From CAYUYV01 sp964561475 (GTDB lineage: Bacteria; Pseudomonadota; Alphaproteobacteria; JAJFIK01), in contig CAZLPU010000019.1 in assembly GCA_964561475.1 (NCBI GenBank), forward strand, positions 4,754 through 68,753: DNA of 64,000 bases, given 5' to 3'. This document shows positions 27,574 through 36,131 of this stretch, piece by piece. Position numbers and translations under genes: made by a program. Every line of letters begins with the position of its first letter. Positions within the stretch are counted from its first letter, which is position 1. The notes under the pieces are model-generated. The model searched no databases. It had not been told where the DNA came from and saw only the letters and a list, made by a program, of their open reading frames with translations.

Positions 27574-28230
27574 TCAAAACAGTGTGGCAAGGGCTGGAGC
27601 AGATTGGGGCCGGGTCATGATCCGGTACCGGGACAGGTGGGGCAGGCCGATGAACCGGCAGGCGGTGGCATCCGGCCCCTCACCCACCGAGCCATGGCCC
27701 ACGGCCGCCGTGACGTTACCCCAGCACAGGGGGATCCGTTCGACGTGCTTCACACGGATGAGTTGGGATACGGCCTTGATGGCGACACCGCCCATGGTGA
27801 CAATGGTCTTCGGTCGGGCACGGATAAGCACATCCCGCCACAGATCCATGCCGAAGCCAAGGGCTTCATTTCTGTGTTCCAGGGTTTCCCAGGAGGGGGA
27901 TCGGAACGGCACGAGGTTGCCCGCCAGCACCTGCGGCGGCAGCGCGCCAAGCCGTTCGAACAGGGCGCGGACCTGGATCTGGAGAGGACTTTTACCGGCC
28001 GGATGCCTCGCCCAGGCTTCATGCACATAGGCGCTTTGCCCCTCAGCCATGGCAAAAGCACCCTGCCCTGCTTGCGCTTTCGTACCGCCTGGGTTCAATC
28101 CGATAAAGGCACAAGGCGCACCGTCAAGAACCGCCTCGGGGCTGTAGAGAAAGCGCCAGCCCAAGGCGTGGCCCTGGCGCTCATAGGCGGTCTCGATCCT
28201 GGCCGCCAGACCGGCCTTATCGGCGGACAA
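27574..28230 (-). CDS. Uracil-DNA glycosylase-like protein
   Basis: 218 residues. CAFIGLNPGG near the N-terminus resembles motif A of the uracil-DNA glycosylase superfamily (GxNPG), and FIGLPHLSRYRIM near the C-terminus resembles the HPS motif, with Leu in place of Pro. IVTMGGVAIKAVSQ in between fits the fold. The start appears to be TTG with GGAG nine bases upstream, because a stop lies in frame just before it. Activity is uncertain; it may be a divergent family member. Confidence 0.55.
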   Translation of the reverse strand: MSADKAGLAARIETAYERQGHALGWRFLYSPEAVLDGAPCAFIGLNPGGTKAQAGQGAFAMAEGQSAYVHEAWARHPAGKSPLQIQVRALFERLGALPPQVLAGNLVPFRSPSWETLEHRNEALGFGMDLWRDVLIRARPKTIVTMGGVAIKAVSQLIRVKHVERIPLCWGNVTAAVGHGSVGEGPDATACRFIGLPHLSRYRIMTRPQSAPALATLF

Positions 28231-28346
28231 GGCGCATCACTCCAGGGTCTCGGACTGGTCAGTCGTCTGACGATCTGCGCTTTGCTTGACCTGGGACTGG
28301 GCCTCTACCTGGGACTGGGCTTGGGACTTAAGGAGCATCCGGCGCC

Positions 28347-30878
28347 TCAGTCGCCGCCTTGGGGAATGAAGAAGAAGCTGCCGTAGTCGTGACGGGCGGC
28401 GGTGATTTCCTGGAAGGTCGGCTGCTGGGCGGAGCCCGACACGGTGGAGGTGTCATTGAACACCGCTTCCCGGACCACAGGGGCCACATCCTCGATGCTC
28501 AGAATACGCCCTTCCGCGATGCGCAGGATACGCATGAAGTTTTCCGTGAACACCGAGTGGCGTTCCGAGCCCCCATCAAGAACCGGACGGTTGCCGCCGG
28601 AGGTGAGCACCAGACGCGACCGGCGCCGGGCCCGGTCCCGGTACCATTCCGTCAGGCGGCGGCCCTGGGCGGCACTGCGGGGCGACACCAGACGGGTGGG
28701 ATCGCCCGTGCCTGCGTAACAGGAATCCACCACCAGCAGCACCTGGCTTGCATCGATCGCACCCAGAATTTCCGAAATCTGCCGGGAGTCAATCCATTCG
28801 GATTTGGCGCTCTCCCCCTGGCCCGCTTCCGCCGGTACCCAATAGGTGGTGCTCGCATCATCCTTGTCGTACATGCCGTGGCCGGCATAAAACACCAGCA
28901 GGTGGTCCCGGCGCTGGAGCCTCTCCCGATAACTGTCCAGGGCCCGGAGGATTTCCAGCTTGGTGGCATCCCGCAAGGGCGTGACCTCGAAGCCGAACTC
29001 CTCGCGCAGCATATCGCCCACGGCCTCCGCATCCCGCAAGGCCGACGGCAGGGTTTCCCACTGGGCGTAGCTGCTGTTGCCGATCACCAGGGCGTGGTAG
29101 GTGCCAAAATCGATGTTGGAGAGATCGCCTACACGGGGCCCACGGACAACCTCGAGGACCGGTGCGGCGTCCTCGTCCCCTCCGCCCGCGGAAAGCTGAC
29201 CGTTGGAGCGCCAGACCAGAACACCGCGCCGGTTTTGATTGTCGATGGCCGCGATTTCCACCACATCATCGGCGCTCACCAGACCGACCCGTTCATCAAA
29301 CCGTCCGTCATCGGCGATATCGACGGGCTGATCGTTGATGGTGAGCAGAACAAGGTTATCCCGGCTGAACACCCGGCCTTTCAGGCGCACAAAGAAGGAT
29401 ACGGAGGTATCCGCACCGCGGAACACCCGCTTGGTGGGGCCTTCCACACTGAGAATGGTGATCTGGGGCGCGGACAGGGTCTCAATTTCCCGGTTAAGGT
29501 CCGCCAGTTCCTGTTCATAAGCGGCAACCCGGCCCCGCTCGGACGCAATGGTCTGCTCCAGCTCCTCCATCTTGCGGCGCGCGTCCGCAAGGCGGCGTTC
29601 CGCTTCTGCCAGCCGGGCCCGCATGGCTTCCAGTTCTTCCCGGCTGTTTTCCAGGGCCAGGCGGTTGGCATCCCGCTCTTCCGCCGCCGTACGCAGATCG
29701 TCTTCGAGGGAAGTGATCCGGGCCTCCCGCTCCACAAGAGCGGTCTGCAAACGGGCAATTTCCCCCGCCTTCTGCTCCACACTCTGGCGGCGTTCCTCCA
29801 CGGCGCGGGTCAGAGAGGCGACCCGGTCCTGAAGGGTGCGGATTTCAGCGCTGCTGCCTTGGGCACCCGCCTGGGCCGCTGATCGGGCTGCTTCCAGGGC
29901 GGCTTTGGCGGCAGCCAGCGCCACCTGGGTCTCGTTGTAGCGTTTCCGCTCCTCCGCCAACTGATCCTGGAGAGATGTGAGAGACTGACGGGCGTCGTCC
30001 CGCTCTGCCCGGAGCCGGACCAGGGCAGCGTCCCGGTCGGCAATCCGGGCCTCAAGAGCCGCGATGCGCTCACGGAGCTTTTCCGTCTCGCCGGACTGCT
30101 CCAGGGCCAGCGCCTCATCCACAATGCGGATCTGCTGGTCGTGGTTCGTTAGCCGCTGGCGCAGTCCTGCTGCCTCTTTTTCCAATGTGTCGAGACGGGT
30201 TTCCGCCTCAACCCGGCGACTTTCAGCGGTCTCCCGGGCCTTCTCCGAGGCTCTGAGCTGGTCGCGCACCGTGGAGACTTCCTTGCGCAGACGCTCGATC
30301 TCCTGTTCGAGAACGGCAATTCGCTGTTCTTCCTTGGACTGAAAAACAAGATCACCCAGACCGGTCGCCTTGCGGTACCAGAAAAGCGCCTGTTCGGAAT
30401 CCTGCTCCACACCCCGGCCCAATTCGTAAAGCCGCCCCAGACGGAGCATCGCCGTGGTGTCGCCCTTGTCGGCCGCCCGGCGGTACCATTTCGCCGCTTC
30501 GGCATAATCCTCGAAGGTGTCTTCGTAAAGCTCGCCTACGGTGCGGATCGCTTCCGGATCCCCTTTCTCCGCCTGGGTCTTCCAGGCCTGAAGCACCTCC
30601 CGGTAGCTCCCCGGATCGCTGGCGATGAACCGTCCGCCCCGGATGGCGCAATCCCGCTGGGACGTCTTGATCACCCGTCCGGGGATCATCCGGGTCTGAC
30701 GCTGCCCGATCTGACGGACACGGGGAGGAAGCTGGCAGGTGACGATCAAATATTGATCAGCAGGCGCAGCACTCGCTGCCCCGGGTACCGAGACGACCGC
30801 CGCCGGGGTCGCCACCAGTCCCGCCAGAAAGAAAAGAGACCAAAGAAAACGGTGTTTTTTGCTTTGCCGGTTGGACAT
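28347..30878 (-). CDS. Exported Sel1-repeat / coiled-coil / caspase-family (C14) protein
   Basis: 843 residues. Signal peptide (FLWSLFFLAGLVATPAAVV), two or three Sel1 repeats (about 75-155: EAAKWYRRAADKGDTTAMLR), then an uninterrupted coiled coil of about 310 residues (160-470). A small beta-rich domain and a C-terminal caspase domain follow, with catalytic His667 (VFYAGHGMYD) and Cys720 (LLVVDSCYAGTG). Exported C14 proteases of bacteria are poorly understood. The coiled coil is long enough to cross much of the periplasm. The ATG at 30878 gives the signal peptide; the longer frame adds an unlikely basic leader. Confidence 0.88.
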   Translation of the reverse strand: MSNRQSKKHRFLWSLFFLAGLVATPAAVVSVPGAASAAPADQYLIVTCQLPPRVRQIGQRQTRMIPGRVIKTSQRDCAIRGGRFIASDPGSYREVLQAWKTQAEKGDPEAIRTVGELYEDTFEDYAEAAKWYRRAADKGDTTAMLRLGRLYELGRGVEQDSEQALFWYRKATGLGDLVFQSKEEQRIAVLEQEIERLRKEVSTVRDQLRASEKARETAESRRVEAETRLDTLEKEAAGLRQRLTNHDQQIRIVDEALALEQSGETEKLRERIAALEARIADRDAALVRLRAERDDARQSLTSLQDQLAEERKRYNETQVALAAAKAALEAARSAAQAGAQGSSAEIRTLQDRVASLTRAVEERRQSVEQKAGEIARLQTALVEREARITSLEDDLRTAAEERDANRLALENSREELEAMRARLAEAERRLADARRKMEELEQTIASERGRVAAYEQELADLNREIETLSAPQITILSVEGPTKRVFRGADTSVSFFVRLKGRVFSRDNLVLLTINDQPVDIADDGRFDERVGLVSADDVVEIAAIDNQNRRGVLVWRSNGQLSAGGGDEDAAPVLEVVRGPRVGDLSNIDFGTYHALVIGNSSYAQWETLPSALRDAEAVGDMLREEFGFEVTPLRDATKLEILRALDSYRERLQRRDHLLVFYAGHGMYDKDDASTTYWVPAEAGQGESAKSEWIDSRQISEILGAIDASQVLLVVDSCYAGTGDPTRLVSPRSAAQGRRLTEWYRDRARRRSRLVLTSGGNRPVLDGGSERHSVFTENFMRILRIAEGRILSIEDVAPVVREAVFNDTSTVSGSAQQPTFQEITAARHDYGSFFFIPQGGD

Positions 30879-31026
30879 GCCGCACCTGTTTTTTTTAAGG
30901 AGGGTCAGATATCGCGTTTCCGAACGAAAAGAAGGCGCCTCGTTGTACCACGAGCGCCTTCCCCTCATTCATACCAATCATTCACGAACCAGCCCGGGCA
31001 TTCAAGAAGCAGATTGGGCTGCTGGC

Positions 31027-31079
31027 CCCAAGGTTCAAAACCCAAGGTTCAAAACCCACGGTTCAAAACCCATGGTTCA
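31027..31079. repeat. 14-base tandem repeat, 3.8 copies
   Basis: Units CCAAGGTTCAAAAC (31027-31040), the same again (31041-31054), CCACGGTTCAAAAC (31055-31068) and CCATGGTTCAC (31069-31079). It lies directly at the 3' end of the beta-barrel gene and upstream of the caspase gene on the same strand. Short perfect units suggest a slippage-prone array. Confidence 0.85.
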
Positions 31080-32546
31080 CAGATTGAATGGCACCCGGAT
31101 TTCAGCGCTCACCGCGTGGCTGCTCAGACGATCGAGCCCCAGAACGGTGCCGTAATCAAGGGCTACATCGAAACGGTCCATGACATTGCCGGACACGCCG
31201 AAGCCGACAACAAAGCTGCTCCGGTCCGGCTCGTCGGTGATGAAGGTCCCGAAATCGCCGGCGGTGGAGGAGACACCAGACTGGGCCGTGTACTGAGCGC
31301 GCAGGGCCCGGCTGTCGTCGCTGAATTCCCGGACCCATTCACCCCGGGCATGCACCACAAGGATCGCAAAAGGGCCGTAGCCGGAGGCGTAGACCTTCGA
31401 GCCATGGGCGCCGACGGCCAGCTTCACCGATGTGATTTCCTGATCGCCGAAGGTGATGTTCAGACCCTGGGCCCCGGTTTCCCCGTAGCCGTCAATGTCT
31501 GCATTCACATAGTCCAGCCGCAGGGACGGCCCGAAATAAGTGGCCTTCGCAATCCGGAAATCGTAATCGGCGCCGACACTGACGGCGATGGTGTTCCCGT
31601 CGGTCTCCCCGTTCGCCGTCCGGCGCAACTGGCTGCCGCCGTTCAGGTTCAGGTCGAAGATGTTGATGCGCCGGTTCGTTTCGAAATCAGCGGCGGAGTA
31701 CTGGAACATGCCGTAGACGGAGAGCGCTTCGATCCGCGCGGGCTGATAGTACGCATACAGGGTGCCGGTCAACGCGTCCGTGTTGAACTCACCGCCGGCG
31801 GAGGCAGAATCCGCGCCCAGATCGGTGAAATCGGAGGACAACTGGCTGTAACCGAAGGACGCGCCGAGCCAGACGCCGCCATTGAAGGCGTAGTCCACAC
31901 CGGCGGTAATGGCGAAACCGTCGAACTCGAACCCGTTTTCCAGGCGGCTGCGCTCATAATCGCCGAAGAAGAAGCTGCCGTTCAGGAAGGCGCCCCACCG
32001 GCTGATGCCCAGGTCTTCGAATGCATCATCCTGGGCAGCGGCGGCCGCCGCACCGGCCACGAGGAAGCTCATGGGCTGGGCGTCGGACTGGATCTGACCG
32101 GATGCGGCCAAAGCCCGGCCGGTGTCCGCGCCCGGAGCGCTGGCAATCCCGGTCACGGAGCGGATCTGCTGGATCCGGGAATAGACATTGGTGAACTGCT
32201 GGGTGTTCAGTTCCGTGAGGCTGGAGCCCTGGGCGCTGAACTCTTCCGGCGCCACCTGCTCGAAGCCGTTGGAACCGCCCTGACGAAGCAGGGAGTTGCA
32301 GCGCTGGAACAGGTCCTCTTCATCGGAACTCAGCCCGCCACCGCCGCTCAAGGCTGCCAGATCCGGACAAATGGCCTGGACGAGCTGGCGCATTTCGCCG
32401 GTATTGCCGTCCTCGGAAAATCCGTTCGTCTCCTGAGCGGACACCGGTGCCGCCAGAGCGAAACACGCGGCGGCGAATGTGACCGCCGCGCCCCGTGTGC
32501 GCTGCGGCATGCCGTTGATCAGCTTCACATGCTTACTGAAAATCAT
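31077..32546 (-). CDS. Autotransporter-type outer-membrane beta-barrel protein
   Basis: 489 residues. Signal peptide (GAAVTFAAACFALAAPVSA), a mainly helical region of about 130 residues (CPDLAALSG, EEDLFQRCNSLLRQG with a Cys pair), then an autotransporter-type barrel beginning RWGAFLNGSFFFGDYERS. Typical repeats are ITAGVDYAFNGGVWLGASFG and VSVGADYDFRIAKATYFGPS; it ends EIRVPFNL. There is no large passenger domain. AGAGGGG precedes the ATG at 32546. It is the gene upstream of the Sel1-caspase gene on the same strand, 198 bases apart, so the two may be co-expressed. Confidence 0.85.
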   Translation of the reverse strand: MIFSKHVKLINGMPQRTRGAAVTFAAACFALAAPVSAQETNGFSEDGNTGEMRQLVQAICPDLAALSGGGGLSSDEEDLFQRCNSLLRQGGSNGFEQVAPEEFSAQGSSLTELNTQQFTNVYSRIQQIRSVTGIASAPGADTGRALAASGQIQSDAQPMSFLVAGAAAAAAQDDAFEDLGISRWGAFLNGSFFFGDYERSRLENGFEFDGFAITAGVDYAFNGGVWLGASFGYSQLSSDFTDLGADSASAGGEFNTDALTGTLYAYYQPARIEALSVYGMFQYSAADFETNRRINIFDLNLNGGSQLRRTANGETDGNTIAVSVGADYDFRIAKATYFGPSLRLDYVNADIDGYGETGAQGLNITFGDQEITSVKLAVGAHGSKVYASGYGPFAILVVHARGEWVREFSDDSRALRAQYTAQSGVSSTAGDFGTFITDEPDRSSFVVGFGVSGNVMDRFDVALDYGTVLGLDRLSSHAVSAEIRVPFNL

Positions 32547-32910
32547 GGCCCCTCTACCCTTGCTCCCCATGCGCGCTATGCACGTCTTAATACTACTCTG
32601 AACGCTGCGGCATTATGGATAAGTGTGCAGTACCGGGTCAAGCCCGAGAAGAGTGTCATGATGAAGACTGTATTGGCGCGCGGATCAAGGTCTCAGCGCG
32701 GTCGAACCCACTGACATTGCCATAAGCTCATGTGATGGCCCGTTGAATCCATTTTCCAGGTATGGCCCGCTGACGAACACGGGGGCGGAGCAGAAAAAGA
32801 ATACAATCCAACCTGGGGGTTATAGTTTTCAGACCGTTGCCTGATCGATACATCACAAGCCGGGTCCCATGGCCCCTTATCCCGCTTTCCAAACCAGATG
32901 AGGCCGTCCC
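32547..32910. other. Intergenic region between divergent beta-barrel and caspase-SUMF genes
   Basis: 364 bases, the probable shared promoter region for genes on both sides. No gene is visible. Nothing stands out as an operator. Confidence 0.35.
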
Positions 32911-34605
32911 ATGCGCACCAAGACCATCTCAGGACCCGACCGCTTCCCCGATGGAGCGGAGCAGGTCAGCGGGACCATCATCATCCGGTTTGTCTCCCTT
33001 TTGATCCTGGCGGTGACCATCCTGGCGCTGTCCCGCGGCGCACCGGCCCTCGCCAATGAAGGGGCCGCATACGGCGGTGCCCAGGACAGGGACATAGACC
33101 GGGAGCGGGACCGGGAGCGCATCGCCCTGGTCATCGGCAACAGCAATTACCGGGATGCGCCCCTGGCCAATCCCATCCAGGATGCCCGGGTGATGAAAGA
33201 GGCCCTGGAGAAAGTGGGGTTCCAGGTCAATCTGCTGATTGATGAAGACCAGAAGACCATCAAACGGGCGATCCAGCAGCTTGGCCAGGATCTCCGGGCG
33301 GCCTCGAAGGATGCCATCGGGTTCTTCTATTTCGCCGGTCACGGCATCCAGTCCAACGGGGTGAACTACCTTATTCCTCTGAATGCGGAAATCACCACGG
33401 AAGCGGACCTGGAGATCGAGGCCGTGGATGCCAACTGGGTGCTGCGCTACATGGAGCAGGCGGGCAATTCCATCAATTTCCTGGTGCTGGATGCCTGCCG
33501 GAACAATCCGCTGGAACGCTCTTTCCGCAGCGCCACCAGGGGGCTTGCCCGGATGCGCGCGCCCACGGGCAGCGTGATCGTCTATGCCACCCGTCCCGGC
33601 GATGTGGCCCTTGATGACAGCGACTTCGCCGGCGCCCTGGCCGAAGAAATCCAAAAGCCCGGCGTGGCCACGGAAGAAATGCTCCGCAATGTGGGTGCCA
33701 AGGTCTATGAGACGACCCGGGGCCGCCAGCAGCCTTATGTGGAATCCTCCCTGATCGTACCGTTCTATTTCGCCGGCCCGCCGGAAGAGACCACCACGCG
33801 CCCGGCGGAACCGGAAATCGACTACCGGGTGGGCATGACGTTCCGGGATTGTCCGAACTGCCTGGAAATGGTCGTGCTGCCGGCGGGACGCTTCACCATG
33901 GGCGCGGCCCCGGACGAACAGGGGGCGACGGGCTGGGAACAGCCCACACGGATCGTCACCCTGTCCGAGAAGATCGCTATGTCGAAATACGAGGTCACCT
34001 GGGATCACTGGGACCGGTGCGTTGCGGACGGGTTTTGCCGACGGATCGCCAACGGACCGGTGCGGGATCAGGCTGCCCATCCGGTCAGCACGGTCCGGTG
34101 GCGGGACATCACCGGGCAAGGTGCTCAGTACAGGGGCTTTCTGGAATGGCTGAACGCGGCCCTTGAGGACAAGCCCTACCGTCTGCCCAGCGAGGCCGAA
34201 TGGGAATACGCCGCCCGCGCCGGCGCCCAGAGCCGGTTTGCCTGGGGGGATGAAGACCCGGTCTGCCTCACCGACGCAGCGAATGGGGCGGCCTTCAGCG
34301 CCTGCCAGCATAGCCGGCCCATTGAGGTCGGCCGGTTCCAGCCCAATGGCTTCGGTCTCTACGACATGCACGGCAATGTTGAGGAGTGGGTGCAGGATTG
34401 CTGGCACCCCTCCTACCGGGGTGCACCCCGGAACGGTTCCGCCTGGATGGGTGCCTCCGGGGGCGAATGCTCCCGGGCCGTGGTGCGGGGCGGCGCCTGG
34501 AACCACACCCCTGCCCTCCTGCGCTCGGCGGACCGCAACTGGGCGGAACGGGGGGCGGCCTATGACAGTCTGGGTTTCCGGGTGGTGCGGGACCTGCCCC
34601 GCTAG
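32911..34605 (+). CDS. Caspase-family protease fused to a SUMF/FGE-type domain
   Basis: 564 residues. A hydrophobic segment (residues 23-42) acts as signal or anchor. The caspase domain at 70-290 has His144 (YFAGHGIQSNG) and Cys196 (LVLDACRNNP). From about 310 a formylglycine-generating-enzyme-like domain follows (LPAGRFTMGA, YRLPSEAEWEYAARAG, YDMHGNVEEWVQDCW, AVVRGGAWNH). The cysteine pair that copper FGE uses is missing after VVRGGAW, so the domain is probably a binding (C-lectin-like) rather than oxidising module. GAGG lies seven bases before the ATG. It converges on the next caspase gene (59-base gap). Confidence 0.9.
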   Translation: MRTKTISGPDRFPDGAEQVSGTIIIRFVSLLILAVTILALSRGAPALANEGAAYGGAQDRDIDRERDRERIALVIGNSNYRDAPLANPIQDARVMKEALEKVGFQVNLLIDEDQKTIKRAIQQLGQDLRAASKDAIGFFYFAGHGIQSNGVNYLIPLNAEITTEADLEIEAVDANWVLRYMEQAGNSINFLVLDACRNNPLERSFRSATRGLARMRAPTGSVIVYATRPGDVALDDSDFAGALAEEIQKPGVATEEMLRNVGAKVYETTRGRQQPYVESSLIVPFYFAGPPEETTTRPAEPEIDYRVGMTFRDCPNCLEMVVLPAGRFTMGAAPDEQGATGWEQPTRIVTLSEKIAMSKYEVTWDHWDRCVADGFCRRIANGPVRDQAAHPVSTVRWRDITGQGAQYRGFLEWLNAALEDKPYRLPSEAEWEYAARAGAQSRFAWGDEDPVCLTDAANGAAFSACQHSRPIEVGRFQPNGFGLYDMHGNVEEWVQDCWHPSYRGAPRNGSAWMGASGGECSRAVVRGGAWNHTPALLRSADRNWAERGAAYDSLGFRVVRDLPR

Positions 34606-34664
34606 GACACGGACTCGGTGCCATGCTCCGCACACCACATTCACGGCCCTATTGACGGCCACAC

Positions 34665-36131
34665 TTACGGTTTGGGACGCACACTGTAGTCCTGGGAGGC
34701 CAGTGACCAGGCGATGGGCCGATTGCGGTCTCCGCCGCGCCAAACATCGGAAAGGGCCTTGACCACCTTGGCCAGTTCCGCCTGCCCGTTCTCGGCGACC
34801 TTGAACGGTTCATCCCCTTCCGGATCAAGCAGGGCACCGAAATCAACCTCGTCCTCGGTCAGGATGGCAATGACCTGGCCCTGGCCGTAGGGCTCACCGG
34901 CCACGAACTCGAAACCGTAGAAGGGTTCCGGGAAGGTGATGGTTTCGCCCGCGGCAATCCGGCTGGTGCGATCCTCCCGGTTCAAAAGCCCGTTGGGAAA
35001 GATCTGGGTCAGTGTTCCGTCCGGGGCATAATCCAGCAAAATGAGCCAGCCCGCCTTTTGGGTGGAGACCCGCATCCGGATCACCTCTCCGGCCCGATAA
35101 TCCGGCCCTGCCATTGTTTCAACCGTGAGCCCCGCCGCATTGGAGGCCACCACAATATCCGTCACGTCGTTGACCGAGGCCAATCCTTCCTCGGTGAGAG
35201 TATCCGCCTGGGACGTATTTTCCTTGGACAGAAGCAGCGAACGCATGGCGTTGGCGGAGGCTTCCAGGGTGGGCGTGAACCCCAGGCCCAGGGTGCGGCA
35301 GGACTCGTTTTTCTGGCACCAGGCTTCGGTCTTCTCCCGGGAGTAGCGCAAGAGTTCGGCGGTGCTCACATGGCCGTTCAAATTGAAATCAGCCTTGAAA
35401 TCCCGCAGACCCTCCAGGAAATGCCGGGTGAAGATCCCCCGCCCGTTTTCCTCCCAGGACATTTGGAAGGAGGCCGCGGCGGTCCAGATCTGATGCTCTT
35501 CCTCCCCGAATGCGAAACTTTCCTCGCTCCGGAATGCGGTCACCGTATCCGGCGCCACGTCCCGGGCCTCCCCGAACAGGGTACGCGGACGGGCATCTGA
35601 CGTTTCGGAGACGGACAAACCGATAGAACGGGAAATGGTGCCTGAATGGCAGGCGTCCACAATGAGAATGACCCTCCGGCCCTTCAGCTTCTTGAGGGTG
35701 GCGTAGATGTCATCATCGAGGATCTGACGGGGCTGGCGGCCTGCCTCGAAATCGTAAGGGACCAGGGTCTCATCAAGCCCGTCCGTTTCATCGTCATTCC
35801 TGTCGCGAACCTGTGATCCGTGTCCGGCATAATAGATCACCACCCGGTCACCGGGGTTGGTCTGGCGCACGAGGCCGTTCAGGGCAGCCCTGATGGAACT
35901 GCGCCGGGCCCGCCGGTTGATGAGCCGTTTCACTTCATCCTGCTTGAAACCCCACTGACTGATGAGAAAGTCATAGACTTCTTCGGCATCGTTTTTGGGG
36001 CCCATGAGCGGGGTCACCGCCTTGTACTCGGCAATGCCGATGACCAGCGCCCTCTGGCCTGCATGGCCCGTTCCTCCGAGGAACCACAATGTGACAGCAC
36101 ATATCGTCAGAGCAAGGACCAAACGGGCCAT
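34665..36131 (-). CDS. Exported metacaspase-like C14 protease with DUF4384-like tail
   Basis: 488 residues. Signal peptide (LVLALTICAVTLWFLGG), caspase domain with His104 (YYAGHGSQVRDRNDDETDG, the metacaspase-type acidic loop) and Cys161 (LIVDACHSGT). An EF-hand-like loop DFNLNGHVSTAE lies in the second half of the domain. The C-terminal part (VIRMRVSTQKAGWLILLDYA, PDGTLTQIFPN) looks like DUF4384. Its ATG shares a base with the TGA of the upstream caspase gene (TGATG) behind GGGGAGG, so translation is coupled. It is the last gene of the operon. Confidence 0.9.
   Translation of the reverse strand: MARLVLALTICAVTLWFLGGTGHAGQRALVIGIAEYKAVTPLMGPKNDAEEVYDFLISQWGFKQDEVKRLINRRARRSSIRAALNGLVRQTNPGDRVVIYYAGHGSQVRDRNDDETDGLDETLVPYDFEAGRQPRQILDDDIYATLKKLKGRRVILIVDACHSGTISRSIGLSVSETSDARPRTLFGEARDVAPDTVTAFRSEESFAFGEEEHQIWTAAASFQMSWEENGRGIFTRHFLEGLRDFKADFNLNGHVSTAELLRYSREKTEAWCQKNESCRTLGLGFTPTLEASANAMRSLLLSKENTSQADTLTEEGLASVNDVTDIVVASNAAGLTVETMAGPDYRAGEVIRMRVSTQKAGWLILLDYAPDGTLTQIFPNGLLNREDRTSRIAAGETITFPEPFYGFEFVAGEPYGQGQVIAILTEDEVDFGALLDPEGDEPFKVAENGQAELAKVVKALSDVWRGGDRNRPIAWSLASQDYSVRPKP

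Noticed and set aside
32929..34743. 604-codon minus-strand frame opposite the caspase-SUMF gene
   Set aside because: Antisense shadow in GC-rich DNA; the plus strand has caspase and SUMF motifs throughout.
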